A stretch of 64,000 bases of DNA from Crotalaria pallida. Taxonomy: Eukaryota > Streptophyta > Magnoliopsida > Fabales > Fabaceae. The number at the start of each line of letters is the position of its first letter. Position 1 is the stretch's first letter. The DNA lies in assembly GCA_037953625.1 (NCBI GenBank), contig CM075651.1:162325501-162389500 (forward strand), given 5' to 3'. Under the pieces are notes generated by a model. The model was not told where the DNA came from and did not search any database. It saw nothing but the letters and a program-made list of their open reading frames with translations. Positions 23,045 to 36,668 of the stretch are shown piece after piece. The translations under genes and the position numbers were made by a program.

Positions 23045-23970
23045 TGGGAAAAAAAGTATATGTCTCTTGTTTATTCAAAGTATGGGTTTTCAAAAAGTAA
23101 TTTTAGATATGTTTTACAAAGGTACGAATTTGTGAAAAAAAGTAGATGTTTTTATTTAAAGTATGGATTTTCAAAAGCTATTTTAGCTATGTTTGACAAA
23201 ACTAGCTTATAATTATGAATTTGTAGTTGATAGTTGTGAACTTATAGTTTGTAGCTATAAAGTTACCTGAAAGCTTTGAGGTCTTTTTATTTTTGTATTT
23301 AAAGGTGAAGAATTTATTTAATAACAAGTTGTTTAATGATCTACCTGATTAGGCCAAACCTTAAAACAGATCAAATCAAAACTTAAATTTTGACTTATAT
23401 GAACGAGTTCGCCAAATTTAAATCGTAAATTTATAATATAAACCAGGCTTATTTTTTTCAACACCTGAATCAGTCTGCCCTAATCCTACCCCGGTTGGAA
23501 GATCATATGGTCTATAGTTTAAGTCATAGGCAGAAAGCTTTGGATGACTAGGTTCATTGGCTGGCTGACCAATTTTGTGAACAAGTAACAGGCGGCCAAC
23601 GAAAGAATTAATGAGATGCAATACATAGGAAAGCCTCTGGTCAAGTTTAGGGGGCTTGAGGCAAAGCATAAGATTCGCGAATCATCATGATTACATTAGA
23701 AATTTAGTTAAATTAATTATTTTTATAAATTTTAATTCTATCTTATTAATAGAAAAAAATAGATATCTTTATTCAAAGTATAGATAAAAGCTATTTTAGC
23801 TTTGATTGACTCAACTGGCTTATAGTTATAAATTTGTATCCGATAAATGTGAACTTTTAGTTTATAATTATAAAGTTACCTGAAAGCTTCCAGGTCTTTT
23901 TATTTTTCTATTTAAAAGCGAAGAATTTATTTAATAACGGGTTGTTTAGTGAGCTACCGGATTATTTATA
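23045..23970. repeat. Diverged direct repeats
   Basis: A block of about 220 bp at 23135-23352 (AAAGCTATTTTAGCTATG through AAGTTACCTGAAAGCTT to AAGAATTTATTTAATAAC) recurs at about 23752-23970. A shorter partial copy of the beginning lies at 23045-23115. The spacer (23353-23750) is unrelated. They may be remnants of one transposon family; no termini could be defined. Confidence 0.65.
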
Positions 23971-25750
23971 AAAGTCTCAACCACGTCATCATTAGGGCCT
24001 TGTACCAAAATTTTGCAATATCTAACAACCAAAACTAATGAAGAATTTTTTAGAGATAAAACCAAAAATCGCAAATAGTTGTTTGCTGAGGTGTGGTGAA
24101 TCCAGAAGAATCATTGCCAATGACTATAAGAATACTCAAATCCATAACATTATTTTATTAGTGCACAAGCATATGTTTCAACGTATCAGCATACAAGCAC
24201 TAAATGATCGAAATCTATTTGCAACGCAAAACCTACGATTTACAAGCCACATAACATCAACTTACAACAACCAATGATAAGAGCCAAGTAAAATATATAA
24301 AGAAAAAGATATTTGAAAAAACCCTAGTATACTTTCATGCACAAGGTTCGTTACCAAACAAGAGAGCTTGAGGAGAGTTTACACCCTGCAGTGTAGCAAA
24401 GAGAACAAACAGGACACTAAAACTTCCAAGTCAGTAGTACATATCTATCACCCAATGAAGAGAATAATTAAATGAAAACCTAATCGATATCAACTGCTCG
24501 CAAGCATAACAAAGTCTAAAAGGCACGCAATTTTAAATGAATCAATGATTCAATGATCTGAAAAGAATGCATGAGATATGCATGGAACTATCAAATAAGA
24601 GCCATCAAATTGGCAAAGCTCTAGAGCTCGGAACAATTGTGTTGAGAGGAAGAAAAGCATTTCAAGAAAACCCTAACAAGCTTTGTAATCTTAAAGAATC
24701 CTTCAAGACTTATGTACTCTTTATAAGATTCATTCCTTAGGCAACAGCTTCCGGTGCATTAATATCCCAAAACATATATAGTTAAAAAATTATTTGCTAC
24801 TCACTAATGAATGTGCAAAATCTAATCCAAATAAGCAAATACTTCACCATACTGAGCAATTTAAGTTAGTTCCCATTAGCGTTTGGGGTGAGGGTTTTGC
24901 TAAATCATGCAAGGCATAACTAGGCGTACGTGCCAACTTCAATAATTTAGTCTGATTCAGAAACTGTTAGTAACAATGAATCCTTTTCCGCTGCTTAACA
25001 ATTACTTAAAATTTGCATTTCCAAAAGATATCGCTTAGGCAAATGATCTTCTGAGGGCCATGCCATTGGAGATCAACCAATTGTGCACAAATAATTGCAT
25101 CGCAAAGTGCAAAACTTACACAAGTAGCTAAGTGAAGATACCAATGCTTCTTTAGCATTGTCCTGCACTTCCCCTCAGTACACAATCTCAAAGTAAAATA
25201 TCATTCCAAAAACAAATATTACCAGTGCATCATGCTTTTCCGGATGACAATACCACAAATCCCAAGAAACCAAGTCAGTAAGTCACATAAATCCCAAGAA
25301 ACTAAGCTTTTGACTTTATTAATTGCTGAAGTATTGTGCACTTATTACTACTAGTTCAACAAGATGCCAGTTAGTTCACATCTGTTCTGATCATAAGACT
25401 TAAGAAAAAGTAACCCAAAGTAACTAAACATCTCTTTTGAGATTTAAAATAATGAACCAACTTTATGATAAATTCAGCAGGTATAAAAATCCAATACTCC
25501 TTAACCAAACAGCAGAGCATCTTGGCCTTGTTCTCAGTCCAAATGAAAGGAAGATGGAACAGTCTCACATTAACCACCCATATGGTATCATAAATCAGGG
25601 TTTTATTACACATCACAGCTCAATACTTCTCTTCCCATCACTAAATTATTTGGGTCCATACAGCATAACTTGAAGAACTGATAATACAAATCGCATCCAG
25701 AGAAGACCCAAGATAGCTTGAATTGACAAAATCTAGTTTTCTGACAAACT
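23971..25750. other. Intergenic DNA, possibly 3' end of the hnRNP gene
   Basis: No reading frame here matches a known family. Because the hnRNP gene (minus strand, stop at 26025) has a donor directly after its stop, one or more 3' UTR exons probably lie around 25750-25911, and some of this stretch could be transcribed. Confidence 0.4.
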
Positions 25751-26024
25751 TCACAAAAAGGCTACAGCTGGCAACATTCCTTTATCTCCAAATGTAGCCA
25801 TCATAATGTGCAGAAGCTTCAAAGGTCATCCTACAGCAATCTCTTTATTATACAGATCTGTCATAGATAAATTCACTGGTGACCAGAATGTCCAACCTTC
25901 GCCAGCGCTAGTTTAAAAATAGAGATGCCATTCGAGGATAGAGTTATCTCTCCAGAAAATATTCACAAATGTATCGCTCGGTACTCCACAAAATGCAATG
26001 CAATGGAACTAAGGTTGACTTACC
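25750..26024 (-). other. Putative 3' UTR intron and exon of the hnRNP gene
   Basis: On the minus strand the coding sequence ends ...TAT TAT TGA G|GTAAGT, a perfect donor (intron from 26023). A plausible acceptor, TTTAAACTAG, ends near 25912, followed by non-coding, moderately GC-balanced sequence. Acceptor and 3' end are guesses; the donor is clear. Confidence 0.45.
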
Positions 26025-29000
26025 TCAATAATAAGAGCCAGATCCACCACCACCCATGTAACTGCTACCACTACCCACACCTCTGCCAGAATACATTGAT
26101 GAATACGAGCTACCACCAACCTACAGCACAGGAACAATAAAAGGTAAAGATAAATTAACATATAACAAACAATAAAACCTATTGAGAAAGGCCAGGAGCA
26201 TTACATCACTTCCACGAGAGATGTAATCACCACCATAACTTGACGAGTACATGCCCCCACCACCAACATCACCACCACCAAAAGAACCTGGCATGCAATT
26301 CATGAGATGTAAGGACTAAGCAAACATATTATGATGTTGACAATAACAAATCAGACCAAAAGAAACAAAATCCACCTCCACTGTAACTCATGCCCTGTCG
26401 GCTGCTATACATCCCATGTGAATCTTGACTAGAAATAGAACTTCTGCTGCCACCACCATATCCCATACTAGATCTTCCAAGTCTGCTTAAAAAATATGTA
26501 GGGAATAAATTACAGGTAACAATAGCGTTAAGGGTGGAACTCGGAAGGAATGCAAGAACCCAAATTTTATATCACTAACCTATCACCATAAGCATCTCCA
26601 TATTGTGAAGCACTACCACCATAGTCATAGTCCATTCGAGCTCTTGATTGGCGAGCACCAGTATCAGCATATCTTGGAGGAACATCATCCTGATAACAAA
26701 AAGTGTAGATTTTTCATTAAAAAAATCAAGCTCTTGCAGAACTAAAATGAAATTCAAAATAATACATTTAAAACAAATGTGCACAAATAATACTAACTAT
26801 GGCAGCATAGGAACGCTTTGAACCAGACAGAGATTCATAATCACGAGGGCGTCCTTCACGGTAACTAGGATGGGGAGGAGGAGGAGGAGGCCTCTCATAT
26901 CTTTGGCCATAGCCATCATCCACATAACCTCTCCTGGGTGCAGCACGAGATGAACTTCTAGGCAGGTCAGAGTAGCTAGGGCCACGGGCTGGATAATCCC
27001 TGTAAGATGGGCGTCTTTCAGACATCACCCTTGAGCCATAATCTGCAGGTACTCTACTTCTTGGAGGTGGTAGATCCTCACGTCGACCATAATCTCTCTT
27101 CACGCTACTTTTTGGATACACAGGAGCTAACAAGACATGCAGTAGTATATTTATCATCCAGAACGAATGAAGAATAACAAGTCAGTTAAGAAATTGAAAT
27201 TATATACTACATACCAGCCGGTCTCCTATCATAAGATCTAGCTGGAGGATCCACTGGCCTACTTCTTACTGGTATGGACATGACGGGACGTCTATCTCTC
27301 ATGCTAATAGGCCTGACTGGCGGAAGACGACTTCCAATTCCTCTTACCCCACGGGGTGGAAAACTACGTGGTGCAGGTCGGCTCCATGAAGGTCTTGCCA
27401 TTAATCCAGATCCGCGACTAGAACGGTAGTCCCCCCCACGACTAATATGCCTTCCACGGCCTCTCTGAAGTGGTCTTGACAACCTAGCCCTAACTTTTGC
27501 CTGAAATAAGATGAAAGCTTTATAAAATTCCCCGTTTTACTATTGCAAACATATAGTTTATTCAAAAGGTAAGATACAGACCTTTTTGTCACCTTCACCC
27601 AACTCCGTCCCAGTGATGCTTTCAGCACACCTTACAGCAGCATCATGTGTGCCAAATGTAATAAATCCATAGTCCTTCCTGCGAGCAGCTGGCATATTCC
27701 TGGCGAGCTCAACCTTTTCAATCTCCCCATATTTCTTAAGAAGATCCCGGACATAATCTTCATCCCATGAAGGAGGCAGTGCATCAATAAACACAGTTTT
27801 AACCTGCAACTCAAACACACTACATCAGAACAAATAAAAGGTATGTCATCAGCTTAACACCAAAGGCCATTTCAAGATAGCTTGTTCGCTCGTGATAAAG
27901 TGTCATTCTCCATTCACCCTTAAAAGCAAATCTAATTACATTTGTTGAAATTAATAATTTAATTTAGTGAACAACCATTAAAAAAAAGTAGAAGAAGAAA
28001 ATTGCAATATATGAAATATAGACACCAAAAAATAACCACTATTGGTATCGAAACAAGCAGAGATGTTGACAGCAACCCAGGTTCCATATAGCAATCCCTG
28101 GTAAAAACCAAGGAATTCAGAATCAGAAAAATACCTGCGCCATAATTTCATCACCAGGGTCAATAAAGGAATCTGCAAAGGAAACCTTTGCAGGCTTATC
28201 AACTCCAAACACAATATCTCTCTTTTGAAGTCGCTTAAAGGCATCCATAGCTTCTGAGCGGGAGGAAAATTCCAAAAATGCAAATCCACGGTTCGTTCCT
28301 TTATCATTACTATCCTCTACTAATGTCACATCATCAACATTTGTAACTCCATAATGTTTCAACTTCTCCTTTAACTGGCACCAGAAGTTGAATCAATAGT
28401 CAGAAACTCGGTAAACTTAATCAAGTGATAGTCACTGTCTAAGACAACTTAAGCCTTGAATGTCAGAAGATGGCAAAGAAATAGACCCAAATAATTGAAC
28501 TTACAGCTTCCTTTGTCCATGTCTTGCATATGTTACCCAAATAGAGAGTATCACTGTCCTGACTAGGAGTAACACCGCATTGTTTGCCATTGATCTGAAA
28601 TTGCAGTAATAAAAACATACTATTTAATATGATAACAGGGTTAAGTCCACTCGAATGTTGAGAAGATAAAAAATTACCACTGGATTTTTCAGCTCTGCTA
28701 CAGCTCGTTTTGCTTGTTCGACAGTTTCAAAACGCAAGAATGCAAATCCCTTGTTCTTTTTAGTCTGAGGATTCATCATCAGCCTGACTTCATTAATCAC
28801 CCCAACAACACCGAAAACCTTCTTCAGATCATCTTCAGTAGCATCCTTGTCTAGGCCCCCAACAAAGACTTCAAACTCTTTCCGCTTTCGCCTCTCTTTT
28901 ACAACTTCACGATGTTCTTCATCCACATCAGCCAGCTCTGCATGCTCGTGCTCCTCACCAGCATGCTCATCATCCTCTTCACCCTCAATTTCATCATGAA

Positions 29001-30115
29001 CATCTTCACCCTCTTCCTCACCCATATCACCCTCTTCTTCACCTACATCTTCCTCTGGTTCTTCCTCGACTTCCTCTTCCACTTCATGAACCTCATCTTG
29101 TTCAATCTCCTTCTCATCATAATCAACTCCACCATACTCCTCAGGTTCATACTCAGGATCATTATCATCCAAATCCAATCGTTCATCTTTTTCATATTCA
29201 TCTATAGACTCCTTAACCTCCTCTTCATCGTCTGTCATCAAATAAAGTTCTCAAATTATCCAATGGCAGAAGACTTAAGTTTCCAACATCATAGTATTTG
29301 TTATGTTAGCACAGTCCATATTCCATAATGGATCCTCAAAACATTCCTTATTGAAATTATTTCCGTCATTCCACCCATCTAAACATATCTAATATAAATA
29401 TTTATGCTTCCTTATTACAGTAGATGGTTCACCTCCCTAAACCAACAAAAACTATGCAATAACTAGTTTTTTTCCATAAAGTAGTCAGATTAAGCTACTA
29501 TCAAGGAAACTAAAAACATCATAAACTATGCAACCACTATATTTTACAGATTAAGAGTTACTATTAAGGAAACTTAAACATCACAAAACTAAGCAATTAC
29601 TAGTATTTTTCGTAACATAGTCAGATTAACTAAAGCAAAAAAAAATAAAATTATTGATTAATCACAATATTTAGATAAAAAGCAACCAAAATATTGAAAA
29701 TTAGAAAATACCCCACATATAACAAACCCCCTCAGATCCGAATAAATATGATAATAAATAAAAATATCAAAAAAGAAGGGAAAAGGAACATACTTTTCGC
29801 TGGAGGCAATTCATTAGCCACATGGATTGCTTCCTTTTCTTTCTCTGCAGACTCGGGAGGCGCGATTTGGTTCACATCGATAGACTTACCATCAGCGACA
29901 ACAACAGCGTTATCTTGAAGAACCTTGGGCTCTTCTTCTTCTTCTTCTTCAACAAGAACAACCGGCTTCTCTTCGATCTTCGCAACTTCTTCGACAGGTT
30001 CAGGCTGTTGCTGATTATGTGCAGCAGCCTTCGCTGGGGTGGCCCTGCTTCCTCTGCCACCCCTCTTTCCGCCGCTCGCCGAACCACCGCCTCTCTTTAC
30101 CGTTCGTGGAGGCAT
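26025..30115 (-). CDS. hnRNP Q/R-like RNA-binding protein with three RRMs
   Basis: Eleven coding exons join with consistent phases: 30115-29794, 29231-28678, 28594-28505, 28374-28135, 27803-27582, 27500-27215, 27126-26798, 26689-26580, 26482-26376, 26287-26205 and 26120-26025 (812 residues). The order is a basic Gly/Arg N-terminus, a long Asp/Glu-rich region (about 108-215), RRM1 (about 227-303; VFVGGL and KGFAFLRF), RRM2 (about 307-390; LYLGNI and RGFAFLEF), RRM3 (about 403-476; VFIDALP and YGFITF), then an Arg/Gly/Pro/Tyr-rich tail ending in Gly/Ser/Tyr repeats. This is the plant hnRNP Q/R class, which includes Arabidopsis LIF2; at about 810 residues it fits the longer, acidic members rather than LIF2 itself. 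A nuclear role in RNA processing or chromatin-linked regulation is likely. ATG 30115 is the first Met after the leader. The low-complexity tail could drive phase separation (inference). Confidence 0.93.
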
Positions 30116-30395
30116 TGTTTCGAAAACCCTAAATTTCACAAAAGCAAAATTACAGAGAGGTTTTTTAGGATCGGAGAATGGGAGAAGACGAGATTGATTG
30201 ATGGATTAAAAACCTAGAGAATCGAATTCCGAGTGGAAATTTAGGATTGGAATGGATTAATGGGGTGAAAGGAAAGGATAGGAAAGGAAAGGAAAGGGTG
30301 GAGTGAGAATAGTACGGAGAGAGAAGGGGAAAGTAAAACCCTGGAAAATAGAGAGAGATAGAGAAGGAAGAATAAAATGGAACCCTAGGTTTGAA

Positions 30396-30401
30396 TTTAT
30401 A
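30396..30401 (-). promoter_or_regulatory. Candidate TATA box of the hnRNP gene
   Basis: TATAAA on the minus strand, about 280 bases upstream of the start codon. It lies just upstream of a pyrimidine-rich leader (minus strand) and a telo-box-like AGGGTTT a few bases before the ATG. Position and context are plausible but untested. Confidence 0.4.
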
Positions 30402-30534
30402 TGCGATGACTCTACAAAAAGGGGTCCCTCTATTGTGTGTAGTGTAGGAGTACAAGTTAATATTAATATGGGTTTTTTTTCTTCGTATTCCTCGCGGAAT
30501 CACCGGTATCCCCAAGAGCATCCTTAATACCAGG

Positions 30535-30695
30535 AAGCCTTTGAGACTAATTCGTAGCGAGCTGCGTGACTGGGTCTCCCAGCGAGATGTTTTTAGTGGA
30601 AATCGAACCCAGGGCTACTACCACCCGTGTCCCATTCCCAACCAATATTTCAGTTGGGGTCTTACACCAACTGAACCAAGCCTCGTTGGTTATGG
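30535..30695 (-). mobile_element. tRNA-derived SINE, minus orientation
   Basis: On the minus strand an A box (TGGTTCAGTTG, 30668-30678) and a B box (GGTTCGATTTCC, 30598-30609) lie about 60 bp apart. A GC-richer body runs toward about 30535. This is a typical SINE head, placed just upstream of the hnRNP promoter. The 3' border and target duplication were not resolved. Confidence 0.7.
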
Positions 30696-30699
30696 GCTT

Positions 30700-31764
30700 T
30701 TCCTTAAAGACGATATATCTAAGAGTTTTAGTCTACATACTCCAAATTGAAAAATTATTAAAATTGCCTTATATTTTATTTTTCCTCCAAAAGTTTAAAA
30801 AAAAAACCCCAAACCCAAATCCTATTTTTCTGAGAATAAACCACACCCCAAAGACCCTTCACCTTGTTCCACCTTCATGCCTCTTATTCAACCTTACACA
30901 CTCTTTCACATTGAAGCACATCAGGAGTTCCTTTGGACGTTCCACAAGCGATCTTTTCATGTAATCATCTTCTCTTTCGGTTTTTTTTATATTGATCAGT
31001 ACTTCCGACGCTGGTATGTCGGAATTTTGATAAATTCAAAATTTTGACACGAGTATGTCGGAAGTATTAAAAAAATAAAAAAAAGCAACCAATGTAACTG
31101 GTTCGTCGGAAAGTCGCAGAACACACACAGAGAGAACGTACCAGAGAGAGAGACAGAACAAAGTAGAGAAATAAGTACAATGGAGATGCGGTTGTTGGCG
31201 GTGGTGATGTGCTTGCCGGTAGTGATGTGCTTGCCGGTAGTGATACGTATCGTACTTTTGGGTACTTGTAACTGGTATATTTTAGATGTGGATTGTATCA
31301 TTAATGTAATTTTTGGCTTAGAATTTATATTTTAATAATATAATCAATCTTTCCGCCTTGTATCTTGACTTATTTTGAGCATCAACTTCTAATTTTAGTA
31401 TACTCATATGCTATTTCAATGCTAAAATCGTTTATTTACACCTTGTTTATATATATATATATCAAAAGGTACGCATTCTAATTTTTTTACCATGTTTAAC
31501 TCTTTAACAAGTGGCTTATTTTCTTTTCTTTATTATATCACATTCTATTTGTTTAATGTATTTTTTATAAGATAATGTAATTTTCCTCTCATACATTAAT
31601 ATTACTATCATTGTTATCATCATCACCTTATCGATAGCATCATTATCTTATGCATCAAATATTAGATAAGATAAAAATTATCATGCTTATATTCTATCAT
31701 ATTCTTATCCTATGCTTTTTATTATGTCATGTCATTATCTTATGCATACTACCAAACAAACATT

Positions 31765-31809
<45 letters not shown>

Positions 31810-33417
31810 CACCACATTTCAACTAAATATGGTAATAAAAGTGAGAGGAAAATAAAACTAAATATTTTATCATCAAGAAATTATTAACATATATGTGAAA
31901 TTTCAATAAAAAAGTCTTAATGAAAATATTAAATTAAAATAAAAATTTATCACTTCATCCAATCATCTAATTACAGTTTACCATATGACTTTACATAATT
32001 TTTATCTTATTTATATCTTTGCCAAAAGAGCAACGTTAATGATCAAGATCCTCCACCCTATCTTGGGTGATTCCAATGGAAAAAGCCTATATTGACATGT
32101 CTGAATATAGATGTGGGTAATTCGGTAATAATCTTGTTATTTTTTAAATGATAGTAATTGGTAAGGTAATAATAATGCAAGAAATGTAAAGAGCTTGGAA
32201 ATGTAAATGACTTAAAAAATAAATTGTTGAAAAGTAAAGGTTTTACATGAAAGTAAATAGCTGAAATTTAAAAAACTTAAAAATAAAGTGGTTGAAAAAT
32301 TAAAGACTTTTAATATGAAAAAGTAAATTTGCATTAAATTAAAAGTGGAAAATTTACTTAGGATTTTCTATTAATATGCTCGATGAGATATTAGAAATAA
32401 AAAAGTGTCAAACTGAATAATATCAAAAGTTCATATATTTATAAACTCGGTAAGTAATTACCATATCTTAAGAATGACACATGTCTTATTTGAAATAAAG
32501 TAATTCAGTAAGCTAAGTAAAAATTAACCGTAAGACTAATTGCGCAATTGAAAATGGACTTAAGGGATCGATTAGGCCAAAAAAAAAAATTATAAGATCA
32601 AAGTGAGAGAAACAAACCCTTAGCTCCTCTTGGCTGAATCCAACCCAAATGCAATTACCATCATCAAAATGCTCCCTCGAAACCCACTAATCTAAAGGTT
32701 CTAATAAGAGCTTTAAAAGGAAAGGTCTACTCAAGAGGAAAGGCTCCAAAGTTTTCACTTTTTTCTTCCAAGATCACTCCTTTATGAAAATCTTATAAGA
32801 AAAGAATGATAATATTGTGATAGGTTTCTAAGGAAAACTTAAGATTGAAAGGAAAAAGGTTGGATCTTTCTAAACCTTTAGAGTTTCTCTATATATCTTT
32901 CTCAAACTACTCTTCTTCTCTCAATTTCTATCTCTAAATATTATGCTAATTTTTTAAGTTGATTAAATTTTTCAAAGAAGAAATATTAACCCTCTGGATC
33001 CTTATTTTGCATGAACCAATACAATGGAAACCAATTTCTTACCTTTGAAAATTTCATTGCATAAGCATCCTCTTGTTTATAGTCTTGAAAGAATGACCTT
33101 TTCATGAATCATGAGGAACAAGTTTGGATGAATATAATCATTATTTTCTCTTTGCAGGAAACTACTGTGTACATACAGAAAGGACAAAACCAATACAAAT
33201 TTGGAGCAAGAAGATATGAGTATGTAAATACTATGACCTGATGGTGAAAGATTATAATTAAGCATGGCTCATTGAAAGACATCCTAGATTTAGAGTATTG
33301 ACAAAATTAAAGCGTCTTGCCCATGTAGAATATTGACAAAATTAATTAATGCATCCTAGAAGGTTGTTTCTCATTGTACAATCAACAACATGGATTGTTT
33401 AACCTTTGGCAATAATG
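30700..33417. other. Intergenic DNA with simple repeats
   Basis: AT-rich, with no recognised gene. It contains an 18-bp tandem repeat (GTGATGTGCTTGCCGGTA at 31204-31221 and 31222-31239) and an (AT)n tract at about 31768-31804. Reading frames in 30541-31301 are short and low-complexity. Confidence 0.5.
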
Positions 33418-34742
33418 TTAGTATTTGTTCTTCCACGAATTCACACATTCTATGTGTCGAGTCCAATTGAGATTCACCCTTGATTTTTTGTCTAAGCTCT
33501 TAAATTGCTTCCAATCGTGGAGGACAGCCTTGAGATCCAAAACCTTAGCGGTGATGGTCTTGCAACAATTTGCATGGACAGTGGTGACTGCCCTAAAATC
33601 TTTGCTATCTTGGCAAAATCCACTAAAATATAAGGTGTCTAAGAACCTAACCCTTAATCTCAAGTGCCTGATTATACCATTTCTAAAGAGGTTTTGAAGC
33701 ACATCTTGCTCTTTTTGTCCAGTAGAATTATCTTTCTTCCTATACCATGTTTCAAATAAAGAAATAGTCTTGTTGTTGGACCTCACAAAATAAAATCCAG
33801 TGTTTATTGGATGCCTTTGTGACCAAGGATTACCAAGGTACACGTCTGTACTAATCTGGATATCCAAAATCTCACTCTTGCTCAATCTTGTAAAGGGGTT
33901 TCTTAGCCACATTACATCAGTGTCCTGCAATAAATTAAAGAATAATGTGTCACATGAATGTTGATTAGAAGCTTACGAAAGTTCAAGCTAAGATCGTTAG
34001 AAGTGTCCTGTATAACATGTTAACAAAAATTAAAATTTTCCTGCTAAAATTTCTTCTAGTTTGTTACAACTCGATCGTTTACTATATTATCTCTCTAAAA
34101 CTAAATTTATCATTAGCATTCTTCATAAATTCAATATTTTTCATTATTTTAAACTTTAGGCTATATGATTTAATTAGCCATTTAGTAACACACACACATA
34201 TATATGTAAGACTATAATTTTTTATACTGAATTAATATAATTGAAATTCAATTCCATCAATTTCAAAAATCAATTCCAAGTTTAATTTAACAAATCGAAC
34301 AGAACCTAAAATACTCTTTTATTTGGTCTTTTTTCTTATTTTTAGATTCAATTATTAAGTTATTTATCTTTAAAAAAAGAGTTACTTCATTTAATCCTCT
34401 ATGTTTTTAACATTTATTAATTTCACTCTTCAACCATATGTCGATTATTTTGCTACACGACAAAGTGATATTTTGCTTATTTTTTATTGGTTATTAATAA
34501 GTGACATATGTTGTTTTATTGTGATATATACTTATTTAATTTGTAGGTTGATTTGTAAATATATATAGAGAGAAAATGGGTAATGCACTGCGACAGTATA
34601 AAATTTTTATATCATCAGTGCATCATTCACCATTCATCCGTTTATGGTTGTTGACTTTTAAATTAAAGTAATACAAATGAATGGTTGATGATGGACTAAT
34701 GATGTAAAAAACTTTACACCGTCAGTGCATACCATTAATCTC

Positions 34743-34774
<32 letters not shown>

Positions 34775-36668
34775 CATTGCTTATATAACTTTAGTCAACA
34801 TTTAGATATTTTTTTTCGTTATGATGTTAGTTCCTGTATTTTTTTTCCTTTGGTTTTTTAAAAAAAAATTCATAAAATTTTGTTTTAGTTCTATTCAATA
34901 ATATATCGATACTACAATTTCCATGTAAACAATTAATATGACATTTGTGAGATACCAATGCCTGTATCAACTATATAATCCCTGTGGACCAAAAATAAAA
35001 TTTTGGAAAATAAAAAAATTAAAAGCAAAGAAAAAAGTTTAAAAACTAAAACCAAGTGCATTGATTTTAAGAAATAAAAACATATTTAAACCAATAAAAA
35101 CATATTTAAATCCAATAACTTGTACATTGTACGTGAGAGTTGACATTTTATGATAGAAATGCATGTGTAGGTTTGTATCTCAACGGAAAATTATTAGTTA
35201 GTTCTGGACTATGTGGTTCAGACACATTTCAACCATTGATAATTTAATTTTTTAGTTAAAAAAATTCAAAAATTAAAGAATTGAAGATAATAATTATCTA
35301 GGACCATGTGATTCCGAATCACCTAATAATTACTCGTATTTCAATAACCTTATGTTTTCTTCATATGGATTAGCAAATAAATACTATCATATATGTTGAT
35401 CACACCGATTATAGTTATAGTAATTTGATTCTGACGCGTCTCATTTTATTATTAGTGATTTATTTATTTCATTATTAAATACACCATTCATTAATTCTTA
35501 ACTTAAACCCGAGAAAGAGGAAAAACATACCGTGAAAACGAAGCTATAGCCACGTTTGAGAACGTCCAAGAGGAAGAGAGTCCTTCTCCACATCATGTTG
35601 ATGAAATCCTGAGACATGAAGAGTTTTTCACCTTCAAAGTAAACACCATCTGTTTCCAACCTGAAGCAGTTCAACCGCAGAAACATGCACCTATCATATG
35701 CTGTTCGGTCAACAGCTACTATAAGAAGGTGATCAATAAGAGTCCTTGTTCCCTCTCCTAACCAAAAGCTACTAAGAAATATGTCAAGCATGGTTGTGTC
35801 CCCCTCTACATCTTCATCTGCATAGGCCTTATTTACTATAGCTATTATCACAGTTTTGTTTCCCATGGAGGCTTTGGCCAAAGCTGAGTCCAGAGCATCT
35901 TCAATGGTTGACTACAATGTCAATTCAAAACAAACTAATTAATTAACCTATTTGTATTACATTATATTTTTAACATCAACACCCTCTAGATAGCCTCAAG
36001 TAGTATGTACACTCATTTATATCAATTTTTTTTCTCTTATTAACCATTACATACATCACCTGACAAAAAGAAAATTGAATATCATGTCCTATAGGATTTA
36101 ATTCCTTTAACTCTGAATCTCGGCAGCTCGATTATAATTATAAACATCGCATGTTTTTAATTTTTTATATTTAAAGGGATATATGTAATGACTTTAATTT
36201 GTGTGAAAGATTTCCAATTACTACAATTTTGCAAGTCAAAGATATGCTCAAACTACTAAATCACATGATCATTATATTGCCTTATATGATTAAAAAAAAA
36301 ACTTACTTTTTTATTAAAAAAAAAATTATTTTGATGATTTCTACCTTTTGAGAAAGATTTTATCGCAGTTGATAGTTGGTCAGATTTGATGCATAACTTT
36401 TTTTTTTTTTTACTTGACCAAAATATTAAAATTAATGTAGACCATGATTTGTCTTTATGAAAAAAAGATAATATGAATTAAAATACATTGTACTATTGGA
36501 CATGGAACTTACAAGGTTTGTTTGCTTGAGGAGTAGTTCTTTCTGTGGTTGAAATATTAGTCCTCTGGAGAAAGGGGAGGAAATGTTGTAGATGCAAATA
36601 ATTCCAGCAAAAAGTAAAGTCGCCATTGCTAAATTCCCAAGTGTTGGCTTAGGACTACGACTATCCAT
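33418..36668 (-). CDS. Type II membrane glycosyltransferase, nucleotide-diphospho-sugar transferase family
   Basis: Three phase-0 exons, 36668-36513, 35911-35531 and 33924-33418, give 347 residues. A short cytosolic tail is followed by a membrane anchor (about 13-30, LAMATLLFAGIICIYNIS), as in Golgi type II enzymes. Exon 2 holds VIIAIVNKAYADED and the region ending GYSFVFT. Exon 3 opens with DTDVMWLRNPF, the D-x-D motif that binds the nucleotide sugar through a metal ion, followed by INTGFYFVRSN and EQDVLQ. This matches the plant family of Arabidopsis At4g15970/At1g28695-type proteins (nucleotide-diphospho-sugar transferase domain), which are related to cell-wall arabinosyl and galactosyl transferases. 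Donor and substrate are unknown. Start 36668 is the first Met. Intron 2 (about 1.6 kb) contains a 155-bp MITE. Confidence 0.9.
34579..34733. mobile_element. Foldback MITE in intron 2 of the glycosyltransferase gene
   Basis: The left end GGTAATGCACTGCGACAGTA and the right end (reverse complement GGTATGCACTGACGGTGTAA) form imperfect inverted arms of about 60 bp. They include the shared blocks CATCATTCACCATTCAT and CATCATCAACCATTCAT. It is non-coding. Flanking target duplication is unclear. Confidence 0.7.

Noticed and set aside
28912..29328. Plus-strand hydrophobic reading frame of 138 codons
   Set aside because: It is the antisense of the Glu/Asp-rich exon 2 of the hnRNP gene; TTC/CTT runs imitate membrane helices.
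31204..31239. Possible CRISPR-like or satellite array
   Set aside because: There are only two 18-bp copies without spacers; it is a simple tandem duplication.
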